Shown: positions 1 to 6,874 of the stretch, one piece after another
How positions within the stretch are numbered: the stretch's first letter is position 1
How the letters are laid out: each line of letters starts with the position of its first letter
Notes under the pieces: model-generated
The model's database searches: none
What the model was told of the DNA's origin: nothing
What the model saw: only the letters and a program-made list of their open reading frames with translations
Position numbers and translations under genes: made by a program
Source of the DNA: a bacterium
Lineage (GTDB): Bacteria > Sysuimicrobiota > Sysuimicrobiia > Sysuimicrobiales > Segetimicrobiaceae
Reading direction: 5' to 3'
NCBI GenBank assembly: GCA_035307765.1
Contig: DATGHU010000038.1
Coordinates: 1 to 10,685 of the forward strand
DNA length: 10,685 nt

Positions 1-3000
1 GGAAAATGGCAGCTCGGTCTGACGGGGGTGCGCATACCACAGCCCGGCTGGATCGAGCCCCGCGTCGGCCGCCGCCAAGAGCAGCGCGCCCTCCGTCGAG
101 CTGCCCATCGTCGCGCGTCCGGCGGCATCGACGACCACCGCGTCGTTGCACAGCGCGCCGATCGTCAGCACCTGCCGTGCGTCTTGATCGAGCGCACTCC
201 AGCGTGGTTCCTCGCCGGTCCATTCCAGGCGGCCCGCAGCAAGCGCGCGCACCGCCATCTTGTTTTGCGTGAGCGTCCCGGTCTTGTCGCAACAGACGAC
301 CGTGACCCGCCCCAGCGCTTCAACGGCGCTCAGCCGGCGCACGATCAACGACCGGCGGCTCATCCGCTGCACCGCCGCACTGAGCGCGATCGTGACGGTG
401 ACCGGCAGCCCTTCGGGGATGGCGGCCGTGACGAGGGTGATGCCACCGAGCGCGAGCGTGCCGAGCGGCAAGCGCCGCATCAACCCTGCGCCGACAAAGG
501 CGATCCCGGCTAACACCGAACCGGCGGCCAGGGCGTGGCTCACTTTGCTTAACCGCATCTGCAAGGGTATCGCCGCGTCCTCGTGGGTCAAGAGCCCGGC
601 GATCCGACCGATCGCGGTCTCCATCCCCGTCGCCACGACAATCGCCCTCGCCCGCCCATCGGCGACCGCGCTGCCCATGTAGACCATGGAAACCCGGTCG
701 CCGAGCTCCGCGTTCACCTGGACCGGTGGGACGCTTTTCTGTACGGGTTGTGACTCCCCGGTGAGCACCGCCTCCTCCACCTCAAGCTCGTAGCTCTCGA
801 TGAGCCGGGCATCGGCCGGAACGGTATCCCCGGCACGCAGCATGATCACGTCGCCCGGGGCGAGCTGGGTCGCCGGAATCTCCCGCAGGTCCCCGTCGCG
901 GCGACAGTGCGCGGTAGGGGCCGCATAGCTCCGAAGCGCCGCCACCGCCCGCTCGGCCCGCAACTCCTGAAAGGCGCCGAGGCCCGCATTCACCAGCACG
1001 ACACCACCGATCAAGATCGCGCTGATCGGCTCCGAAATCGCGAGGGAGACAGCCGCGGCCGCGCCGAGGAACAGCGTCATCCCTGTGGCGAGCTGTTTGA
1101 CGTAGAGGGTGCCAAAGGTCGGCGGGGCGACCTCCGCCAGCGCGTTCGCCCCGTACCGCCGCAACCGCCGACCGGCCTCTGCGGAACCGAGGCCGCTGTC
1201 GCTATCGGTCGCCAGAAACCGCGCGACTTCTACCGAGGGGAGCGCGTGCCATGGCGGCGCCTGGGCCTGCTCGACATCTTGCATTCGCGACCCGCCGATA
1301 GGAAACACGCTGAGACGTCTGGAGTTGAACAGAAGGGCGAGGGTGAGTAACTGGTTGACCTCGTCGGCAACGCCGAGTGGCAGCGCCCCGGCGACCGCAG
1401 CGGCCGCACTAACCGTCGAGACCACGGTGGCGATGGCGAAGTTTTGCCGGTACACGTCTTGCAAACGCTTGCTCAACGCCACCAGCCCGGGGAGCAGGTC
1501 CAGCCGATGGTGCAGCAGCATGATGTGCGCCGCACGCGGCATCGGGGTCCACCCCGCCCCCGCGAACCCGATGGCCACGTTGGCCTGCGCCATGGCAGGG
1601 AGGTCGCCTGCACTCGCCCCGACGACGGCGACAACGTGACCGTCGCGCTGCAGTTGTCGGACAATGTTCCGCTTCTCGTCGTCGCCCACACCCACCCATG
1701 TTCGCCGAATGCCCAGTTCCGCGGCAAGCCGGGCCGCCGATTGGGTGACATCACCGCTCAGCACACCCAGCTCCTTCACCCCCGCTTCCCGCAGTCCGGC
1801 CACCGCTTCGCGGGCTCCGGGCAGAAGGCGCTCCCGTAGGCCGATCAAACCGATAAGGCGATCGTCCTGAACGACGGCCAGCACCTCGCTCCCTTGCGCC
1901 TCCAGGCGAGCCGCGTCCTCGCGCGTGGCCGCGGAGTCGATTCCTTGATCGCGTAAGAACCGAGCATTACCGACCAACACCGCCGAATCCCCCACCCGCG
2001 CCTCCAGACCACGGGGGGACGCCTGACCGTCGGTTGCGGGGAGCAATCCGACCCCGAGTTCCAGAGCCTTCTCCAGAAGCGGGACGGCGAGAGGATGACC
2101 GGAAAAGCGCGCCGCGGATGCGGCGATGGCGAGCACCCGTTCACCGCGGACCCCGGGAACCGGCACGACCTCATCAACGGCCGGGGATTCCGCGGTCAGC
2201 GTGCCGGTTTTGCCGAAGAGGACGACATCGACACGGGCGAGGATATCGAACGCGCTCCGGCGCTGCACACGGACACGCTGGCGGGCCACCGCCTCCACCG
2301 CGGCGCCGGAAGCCGCTACGGCAGATGCGAGAAAGGAATTCGGGTTCACCACGGCGATCACAGCCAGCGCCCGTCGCCAGCTGCGCAACAGCAACCACGT
2401 CACGGCAGCCAGCGCGAGTCCTCCCGCGCCGGCACGCCGGGCCCCGCGCGTCGGTCCCAGCGGAAGCCTGTTCTCGCGCTGCGCGGGCACCCGTTGGAGT
2501 AACTCACCGACATACGTGTCGGCGCCCACGGCAGTTACACGCACGTACAGCGTCCCTTGCCGCAGCCGCATTCCAAGATACACGGGGCTTCCCTGGCTCT
2601 TGCGCGAGAGAAACGCCCGGTGCGTGAGCACACTCTCATCGGCCAGGCCGGTGCCGTCCTCGACGATACCATCGGCGGGCATCCGCTCGCCGGTTTCGAT
2701 TCGGATCAATTCGCCGGGCTGCAGCTCCGTGACCGGGATATCGAGTTCTCGCCCCGGGGCAATCAGGTGTGCCTGCCCGTGGTGATGCAGAAGACGGCTC
2801 AACTGGCGCCGGGTGCGCCGCAATGCCGACATTTCCAGATACTCGAAGAGATGCGAGCCGGTGTCGGCGGATAGGCCGAGCAGCGATTCGCGGAGTCCCT
2901 TGATCCCGATGCTGAGATAGCCAACGACGAGCCCGATGGGAACACGGCGACCCAACACGCGTCGTGCGGCGCGCCGCATCTGCGGGTAGCCGCTCAACGT

Positions 3001-3471
3001 CCCAACCAGCACGGAGAGGGCGTTGAGCCGCTCGGACTGCGCTCGTTCGTGATGTCCCACAAGGAGCACCTTCAGCGCGATCCCCCCGAACAGCGCGCCC
3101 GCGGCGATCGGCTGCAACGCCTCGGCCAGCAAGAATGCCGATCCCCGAACGGGCCTGCGCGGAAGCGTGGTCGAGGGAGCACGCGGACGCGTGGTGGCGC
3201 GCGCCATCCGAGATGACTCTAGCTTCGTCACCTCGACCAACAGCACGTGTATGCCGGTGAGACCGGGCTCATAGAGAATCAGCACCCGCCCGGTCAGTGG
3301 ATTGGCCTCTACATGCCGCACGCCGGCCACCGTTACCAAGTCGCGCTCTGCGCGCCGAGCCAACCGGGGGTTGCCGCGGAGCCCTTTGATCTCAGCCCGG
3401 AGCCGGCCGGGAAGATCCCGGATCCGGCGCGGCGGGTCGGACGGTTGAGTGGTCGGTGGCGGCGTGCGCAT
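1..3471 (-). CDS. Tandem P-type cation ATPase (pseudo-ATPase half fused to active half), 3' end missing
   Basis: One continuous frame of 1157 codons with no stop runs off the left edge, so the C-terminal part is absent. The ATG at 3471 is preceded by AGGA (3480-3483) at 8 nt. Residues about 20-80 look like a ferredoxin-fold HMA-type domain without a CxxC. Residues about 118-700 form a P1B-like ATPase unit whose signatures are degraded: FGKTGT at 419-424 (Gly420 in place of the phosphorylated Asp), LTHR at 282-285 instead of LTGE, GASAGD at 618-623 instead of GDGxND, and NP at 376-377 where CPC is usual. A second unit starts near residue 739 (PWHAL) and keeps LTGES (903-907), PEGLP (1019-1023) and CDKTGTLTQNKM with Asp1062. 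It is therefore a P2-type-like pump, and its N domain is cut at the edge. The architecture resembles the very large mycobacterial CtpH/CtpI-type ATPases (about 1500-1600 aa, from memory). The transported ion cannot be read from the sequence. Probably an inner-membrane pump; the first half may be structural or regulatory. Confidence 0.93.
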   Translation of the reverse strand, partial: MRTPPPTTQPSDPPRRIRDLPGRLRAEIKGLRGNPRLARRAERDLVTVAGVRHVEANPLTGRVLILYEPGLTGIHVLLVEVTKLESSRMARATTRPRAPSTTLPRRPVRGSAFLLAEALQPIAAGALFGGIALKVLLVGHHERAQSERLNALSVLVGTLSGYPQMRRAARRVLGRRVPIGLVVGYLSIGIKGLRESLLGLSADTGSHLFEYLEMSALRRTRRQLSRLLHHHGQAHLIAPGRELDIPVTELQPGELIRIETGERMPADGIVEDGTGLADESVLTHRAFLSRKSQGSPVYLGMRLRQGTLYVRVTAVGADTYVGELLQRVPAQRENRLPLGPTRGARRAGAGGLALAAVTWLLLRSWRRALAVIAVVNPNSFLASAVAASGAAVEAVARQRVRVQRRSAFDILARVDVVLFGKTGTLTAESPAVDEVVPVPGVRGERVLAIAASAARFSGHPLAVPLLEKALELGVGLLPATDGQASPRGLEARVGDSAVLVGNARFLRDQGIDSAATREDAARLEAQGSEVLAVVQDDRLIGLIGLRERLLPGAREAVAGLREAGVKELGVLSGDVTQSAARLAAELGIRRTWVGVGDDEKRNIVRQLQRDGHVVAVVGASAGDLPAMAQANVAIGFAGAGWTPMPRAAHIMLLHHRLDLLPGLVALSKRLQDVYRQNFAIATVVSTVSAAAAVAGALPLGVADEVNQLLTLALLFNSRRLSVFPIGGSRMQDVEQAQAPPWHALPSVEVARFLATDSDSGLGSAEAGRRLRRYGANALAEVAPPTFGTLYVKQLATGMTLFLGAAAAVSLAISEPISAILIGGVVLVNAGLGAFQELRAERAVAALRSYAAPTAHCRRDGDLREIPATQLAPGDVIMLRAGDTVPADARLIESYELEVEEAVLTGESQPVQKSVPPVQVNAELGDRVSMVYMGSAVADGRARAIVVATGMETAIGRIAGLLTHEDAAIPLQMRLSKVSHALAAGSVLAGIAFVGAGLMRRLPLGTLALGGITLVTAAIPEGLPVTVTIALSAAVQRMSRRSLIVRRLSAVEALGRVTVVCCDKTGTLTQNKMAVRALAAGRLEWTGEEPRWSALDQDARQVLTIGALCNDAVVVDAAGRATMGSSTEGALLLAAADAGLDPAGLWYAHPRQTELPFS

Positions 3472-3545
3472 GATACGATTCCTGGCGCCCAGGTTAGCAC
3501 ACGGCGTCTGTGCGGTCGACGCCGTACCGGCTGGAGTGGGTTAGT

Positions 3546-3557
3546 GAACACGTGTTC
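3546..3557. promoter_or_regulatory. Perfect 12-bp palindrome, candidate operator
   Basis: GAACACGTGTTC equals its own reverse complement. It lies between the divergent ATPase and 136-aa protein genes, 5 bp upstream of the -35 of the rightward promoter and about 75 bp upstream of the ATPase start. That position suits a regulator acting on one or both genes. No regulator is identified, and a 12-bp palindrome can occur by chance, though its placement makes that less likely. Confidence 0.45.
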
Positions 3558-3561
3558 CTAT

Positions 3562-3590
3562 TTGCCATCGTCGCAGCGGCCGGGTAGAAT
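3562..3590 (+). promoter_or_regulatory. Sigma-70-type promoter for the 136-aa membrane protein
   Basis: TTGCCA (3562-3567, 5/6 to TTGACA) is followed by a 17-bp spacer and TAGAAT (3585-3590, 5/6 to TATAAT). Transcription would start near 3597, leaving a leader of about 60 nt before the ATG at 3659. No equally good promoter is visible for the leftward ATPase gene. Confidence 0.6.
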
Positions 3591-3658
3591 GGTAAGATCT
3601 TCGGTTCTTTGGACCACTGAGATCCATTGACGCGCCACACTGATAAAGGGGAGAGACG

Positions 3659-4069
3659 ATGGCCAAGCTATTGGGTGCGGTCGGCGAAGCACTTGGGGAT
3701 ACGCTCGGTGCATCATGGCTGGGTCCAGTGGTCCTGGGGGGTGTGATCGTCGCGGTGGTCTCGCCGGAGGTGCGGAACCGCCTCCGAACGTGGGGTGTAC
3801 AGGGAATCGCTGCGGCGATGGCCGCGGGCGATGTCGCCGCGAAGCGAATGAGGAACACCGACAACGGGACCGGCGGCATGGTCAACCAACTTGGCCAACG
3901 CATCATCCAGGCGGCATCAGAGCTGCGCGAAGAGTGGGAAGATTTTCTCGCCGAAGCCCAGGCGGTAAAGAACCGCAGCGCGCGGTCGTCGGACGGGAAG
4001 GAACACGCCACTCCCGACCGACCGCGTCGCCGCGTCTCTAAGCCTCGGGCACGGCGTCCCGCGGGCTAA
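3659..4069 (+). CDS. Small single-helix membrane protein, possible PacL/DUF5132-like accessory of the ATPase
   Basis: 136 aa. The ATG follows a GGGGAG Shine-Dalgarno (about 3648-3653) and a good promoter. Residues about 17-35 form one hydrophobic helix. Then come an Arg-containing amphipathic stretch (RNRLRTWGVQG), a helical Glu/Ala segment around residues 86-102 (ELREEWEDFLAEAQA), and a basic Arg/Lys/Pro-rich tail from about 110. I do not recognise a characterised family with certainty. The plan (N-terminal helix, then an E/A-rich cytosolic helix, beside a P-type ATPase) resembles the small DUF1490/PacL proteins that stabilise mycobacterial metal ATPases, and the DUF5132 proteins. It lacks the His/Asp metal-binding tail of PacL1. 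A role as ATPase scaffold is inference from shape and divergent adjacency only. Confidence 0.75.
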   Translation: MAKLLGAVGEALGDTLGASWLGPVVLGGVIVAVVSPEVRNRLRTWGVQGIAAAMAAGDVAAKRMRNTDNGTGGMVNQLGQRIIQAASELREEWEDFLAEAQAVKNRSARSSDGKEHATPDRPRRRVSKPRARRPAG

Positions 4070-4091
4070 ACGTTCGGCGCGACCCGAACGT
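4070..4091. terminator. 8-bp perfect hairpin after the stop codon, possible weak terminator
   Basis: ACGTTCGG (4070-4077) and CCGAACGT (4084-4091) pair perfectly around a 6-nt loop, directly after the TAA of the 136-aa gene. There is no T-run on the plus side and only TTT on the minus side. It is therefore not a standard intrinsic terminator; it may protect the 3' end or mark the convergent junction with the leftward operon. Confidence 0.4.
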
Positions 4092-4202
4092 CCTGCGGGC
4101 CGAGCGCTGCTTCCCTGACCACTGCCGTACTCAATCTAAGTCTTTTTCTGGAACCCTGTGTTAAGAAACCGTCCCCTTTTTCGCGGGAAAGTTGACTCGG
4201 CC

Positions 4203-4224
4203 CCCCCGCGTGCCGCTACGGGGG
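4203..4224. other. GC hairpin in the convergent intergenic gap
   Basis: CCCCCG (4203-4208) pairs with CGGGGG (4219-4224) around a 10-nt loop. It lies between two convergent genes and has no T-tract. A role in transcript ends is possible but unsupported. Confidence 0.3.
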
Positions 4225-4302
4225 ACACGTGCGGGCCCTGTGCCCAAATACTCGCCAAGACCTCACCCCCCATCGGTCCAGGTATCGGCGCCGGATGTCA
4301 GT

Positions 4303-4338
4303 CCCCGCGGCCCCCCGTTTTTCAGTGCCCGCCCCCCC
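4303..4338 (-). other. G-tract cluster, potential G-quadruplex at the 3' end of the leftward operon
   Basis: Read on the minus (transcript) strand, four G runs of 7, 3, 6 and 4 are separated by loops of 1, 11 and 4 nt (C-runs at 4332-4338, 4328-4330, 4311-4316 and 4303-4306 on the plus strand). They span the last codons and stop of the 94-aa gene and the start of its 3' UTR. This fits a loose G3+N1-12 quadruplex pattern in the mRNA. A further C-run lies at 4266-4271. Function is unknown. Confidence 0.35.
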
Positions 4339-4606
4339 GTACTGCGTTCACGACCTGAATCGCGACGAGGGCCATCATGGCAATCACATACAACCGCAAA
4401 CCCCACAAGAGCAGACGGACGCCTTGTGACAGCTGCCTCTGCCCAAAACGGGGGTGTTCTTTGGCGACGACCAGCTGATCCGCCTCCAGCACCGAGAGTA
4501 CCGTGTCAGGTCGAAGATCCATGTCAACAATATCTGAGGGCCCGGCCGGCGCCGTCACTTCGGCACGGCGGATCGTCGCACTCAGGGGATCATGTTCCGG
4601 CTTCAT
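4322..4606 (-). CDS. Small C-terminal-helix membrane protein downstream of the Nramp-like gene
   Basis: 94 aa, starting at the ATG of 4606-4604. A near-ideal Shine-Dalgarno (GGAGGTGAT, 4611-4619) makes this a confident gene despite its size. Residues 1-60 are hydrophilic and acidic-to-neutral with no cysteines. Residues about 63-89 are a hydrophobic helix (LLLWGLRLYVIAMMALVAIQVV), followed by a short RGGGH tail, so it looks tail-anchored with its N-terminus in the cytosol. It starts 59 nt after the Nramp-like stop codon, on the same strand, so it is probably co-transcribed with the regulator and transporter. I recognise no family. A role as a small subunit or modulator of the transporter is inference from position only. 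Confidence 0.8.
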   Translation of the reverse strand: MKPEHDPLSATIRRAEVTAPAGPSDIVDMDLRPDTVLSVLEADQLVVAKEHPRFGQRQLSQGVRLLLWGLRLYVIAMMALVAIQVVNAVRGGGH

Positions 4607-4610
4607 CTAC

Positions 4611-4619
4611 ATCACCTCC
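4611..4619 (-). promoter_or_regulatory. Strong Shine-Dalgarno of the 94-aa gene
   Basis: Minus-strand GGAGGTGAT matches the anti-Shine-Dalgarno over nine bases. The GGAGG core sits 8 nt before the ATG. It is the best ribosome site in the window and the main argument that this short frame is translated, probably independently of the upstream gene. Confidence 0.8.
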
Positions 4620-4665
4620 GTATGTTGCCGCGCGAATGCCGAATCCGTGCCGTGGCGAACGCATC

Positions 4666-6093
4666 CTACCCACCGCCGAGGAACTTGGGGAACACGGTGA
4701 CGAGCCCGTACCCCAACCCTGCCAGGACCAGCAACACCGTCACGGTCACCACGGCAATATTTGCCCAGAGTCCGTTGGTATGCTCACCCATCACCGCGTG
4801 GTCATTGACCAGGAGCACCAGGAAAAGCAGCGCGGGCGGCATCGCGAGGACGGCAATGACGTTCACGATTAACACGATGTAGGTGAGGGGCGCATTTGGT
4901 ATCAACACGAGCGCCGCCGCGGCAAAGGCGGATGCGACCAGGACGCCGTAGAACGCCCACCCCTCCCACAACGGCCGGTTGAGGCTATGCGGCTTATGCA
5001 ACACTTCGCCAAAGGCGTAGGCGGATGACGTCGAGATGGTCATGGCGGCGAGAAGGCCCGCTTCGAAGATCCCCAGCGCGAAGAGGGTGGCGCCGACGCG
5101 CCCGATGAGGGGTTGCAACGCCTGGGCGAACTGCGCCGCCTGGAAGTCGCTCGCCTTGATGCCATGCGCGAACAACGGCGCCGTTGCGACGATGGTGGCG
5201 ATCGCAAAGGCCGTTGCGAGGAGCGTACCCAGCATCGTGTCCGTCCGGCCCGCCCGAATGTCGCGCGGCTGCAGGCCTTTGTCGACCACGGCGCTCTGTT
5301 GAAAAAAGAGCATCCAGGGAGTCACGGTTGCTCCGATATCGGCCATGATCAGCAGCATCACATCGGGCTTCAAGACGCCGCCGGCAGGAACCGGGGACCA
5401 CGTAAGAAACGAGTTACCGATCATGCCCCACTGCGGATGGGCGAGGAGAGCCGCCGGGACAAACAGGCCGTTGAACACCGCCAGTCCCAGCGTGATCCGC
5501 TCCCAGGTCCAGTAACGGTGTGTGAGGATCACGCCGAATATGAGGACCATTGCGCCGCCGACGGCAGTCAGCGGAGGAACGCCAAAGAAGCTGAGGCCGG
5601 CTCGGATCCCGATGAATTCTGTCACCAGCGTGAGGAAGTTGCCGATAACCAGGTCGCCCATCGCGAAACGACCCCAGAACCGCCCGAACCGGTCGAAAAT
5701 GAGTTCGGCATGACCGCGATGGGTCACCGCGCCAAGTCGCACGGTCATTTCCTGCACCACGAACCCTGCCAGGAACGTGACCAGGACAAACGGCACAAAG
5801 AACCCGATGCCGTATTGGGCTCCCGTGGCCGCATAGGACAACATGCTGGGCGCATCGTTCTCGCCAAGAAACACCAGCACCCCGGGCCCGATGAGGAACC
5901 AGAGCGGCAGGAGCCGGCGCGCCAGAGGCATCCCAGCACTACCGGCCCGGCGGGCACGTTCTACGGCAAGGCGGTCCCGAGCCCGGTCGACGTCCTCGTG
6001 GGTAATCCCGCCCGAAACACCTCGCTCAGGCAAATCGGGCCCGGGAGCTACGGACGCGGGTCGCGTCCGTAAAGATTCAGACCGTTCCTCCAT
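4666..6093 (-). CDS. Nramp-family (SLC11-like) divalent metal transporter with altered site motifs
   Basis: 475 aa from the ATG at 6093. The frame also offers a GTG 36 nt earlier (6129), but AGGAGG at 6100-6105, 6 nt before 6093, decides the start. A charged cytosolic tail (about 60 residues) precedes roughly 11 hydrophobic helices. Nramp identity comes from GPGVLVF (69-75), GAQYG (91-95), QEMTVRLG (114-121), the DLVIGNFLTLVTEF block (147-160) and GATVTPWMLFFQQS (254-267). The usual helix-1 DPGN metal motif is replaced by GENDAPS (77-83), and the helix-6 MPH by TPW (258-260), so classical Mn/Fe selectivity should not be assumed. Nramp-related proteins moving Mg2+ or Al3+ are known to have altered residues at these positions. 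It lies 71 nt downstream of a DtxR-type regulator and is followed by a small membrane protein, which suggests metal-regulated expression of an uptake system in the inner membrane. Confidence 0.92.
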   Translation of the reverse strand: MEERSESLRTRPASVAPGPDLPERGVSGGITHEDVDRARDRLAVERARRAGSAGMPLARRLLPLWFLIGPGVLVFLGENDAPSMLSYAATGAQYGIGFFVPFVLVTFLAGFVVQEMTVRLGAVTHRGHAELIFDRFGRFWGRFAMGDLVIGNFLTLVTEFIGIRAGLSFFGVPPLTAVGGAMVLIFGVILTHRYWTWERITLGLAVFNGLFVPAALLAHPQWGMIGNSFLTWSPVPAGGVLKPDVMLLIMADIGATVTPWMLFFQQSAVVDKGLQPRDIRAGRTDTMLGTLLATAFAIATIVATAPLFAHGIKASDFQAAQFAQALQPLIGRVGATLFALGIFEAGLLAAMTISTSSAYAFGEVLHKPHSLNRPLWEGWAFYGVLVASAFAAAALVLIPNAPLTYIVLIVNVIAVLAMPPALLFLVLLVNDHAVMGEHTNGLWANIAVVTVTVLLVLAGLGYGLVTVFPKFLGGG

Positions 6094-6099
6094 CTTCGA

Positions 6100-6105
6100 C
6101 CTCCT
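6100..6105 (-). promoter_or_regulatory. Shine-Dalgarno that fixes the Nramp-like start
   Basis: Minus-strand AGGAGG stands 6 nt upstream of the ATG at 6093 and inside the extended frame from the GTG at 6129. It strongly favours the shorter protein; the 12 extra N-terminal residues would be an annotation artefact. Confidence 0.8.
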
Positions 6106-6164
6106 GTTCCCCGGCTTCGAGTAATTCACCAGCGGACTTTACGCGGATCTTTGCGCATGGGAAT

Positions 6165-6836
6165 TCAAGATTTCGCCGCCGCGCCCAGCCATTGAATGTA
6201 TACTCCCTCGCAGAGAACGCGGGGCAGGTTCAATTGACGCCCGCGCACCTCTACCTGACAGTCACCGTGGCGCCGCGCCACCACCTTGAGCGCCACACCC
6301 GGCAGCACGCCGAGATGGGCCAGCCGACGTAGCACCGCAGGGTTTCGATCGCTTACCCGCACCACCACCCCCGTCTCGCCGGTTGGTAGGTTCTCCAGTT
6401 GCGGATATCGGATCTCGCGCAGGGTCCCATCCGCGGAGGGAATGGGATCCCCATGCGGGTCCTGCGTCGGGTTTCCCAAGGTCGTGGCCATGCGGGCCTC
6501 CACATCCTCCGAAAGCACGTGCTCCAACCTTTCCGCCTCGGCATCTACCTTATCGAGGCTCACCCCCAGGTGCTGTGCAAGGTACAACTCAATTAGCCTG
6601 TGGTGCCGGATGATTTCGAGCGCAATCCGCTGACCGGCAGGCGTCAGGGTTAAACCGTAATAGCGGGTGTAGGAGACAAGCCTCAGACGAGCGAGGCGCT
6701 TGATCATGTTCGTGGCGGAGGCCGCCGCCACGCCGAGCCGCCCTGCGATCTCCGAGGTTGAGACGGCGCCGCGATCCTGCTTGAGCTTATAGATCGCCTT
6801 CAAATAGTCTTGCATCACCCCGGTGATTACCGACAT
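6165..6836 (-). CDS. DtxR/MntR-family metal-dependent transcriptional regulator
   Basis: 223 aa from the ATG at 6836, which has a GGGGG ribosome site 7 nt upstream. An in-frame TTG at 6857 is less likely. The family order is intact: N-terminal helix (MQDYLKAIYKL, 8-18), winged HTH (STSEIAGRLGV, 26-36, with recognition helix about 38-48), dimerisation/metal domain (77-116), a DPHGDPIP linker (126-133) and a C-terminal SH3/FeoA-like domain from about 150. With this start the residues line up with mycobacterial IdeR numbering: Asp10, His79, Glu83, Glu102, Glu105 and His106. Asp10 and Glu102 replace IdeR Met10 and Cys102, as in manganese-sensing MntR, although the partner of MntR Glu11 is Lys13. 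It is probably a Mn(II)-responsive repressor of the adjacent Nramp-like gene and possibly of itself. Ion identity is inferred. Confidence 0.93.
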   Translation of the reverse strand: MSVITGVMQDYLKAIYKLKQDRGAVSTSEIAGRLGVAAASATNMIKRLARLRLVSYTRYYGLTLTPAGQRIALEIIRHHRLIELYLAQHLGVSLDKVDAEAERLEHVLSEDVEARMATTLGNPTQDPHGDPIPSADGTLREIRYPQLENLPTGETGVVVRVSDRNPAVLRRLAHLGVLPGVALKVVARRHGDCQVEVRGRQLNLPRVLCEGVYIQWLGAAAKS

Positions 6837-6874
6837 ACAACGACCCCCATCTTGCAAAATTTCTTTCGAGGATC

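Noticed and set aside
28-682. Plus-strand open frames over the ATPase gene
   Set aside because: The minus strand has the DKTGT and PEGLP motifs in an unbroken frame. The plus frames are Arg/Pro-rich shadows.
5113-6072. Long open frame (319 codons) on the plus strand opposite the Nramp-like gene
   Set aside because: It is antisense to a clearly recognised membrane transporter, its product is Arg/Glu/His-rich with no domain, and it has no ribosome site. High GC leaves such frames open by chance.
4094-6129. GTG at 6129 as the Nramp-like start, adding 12 residues
   Set aside because: AGGAGG lies 6 nt before the ATG at 6093, whereas the GTG has no comparable ribosome site.
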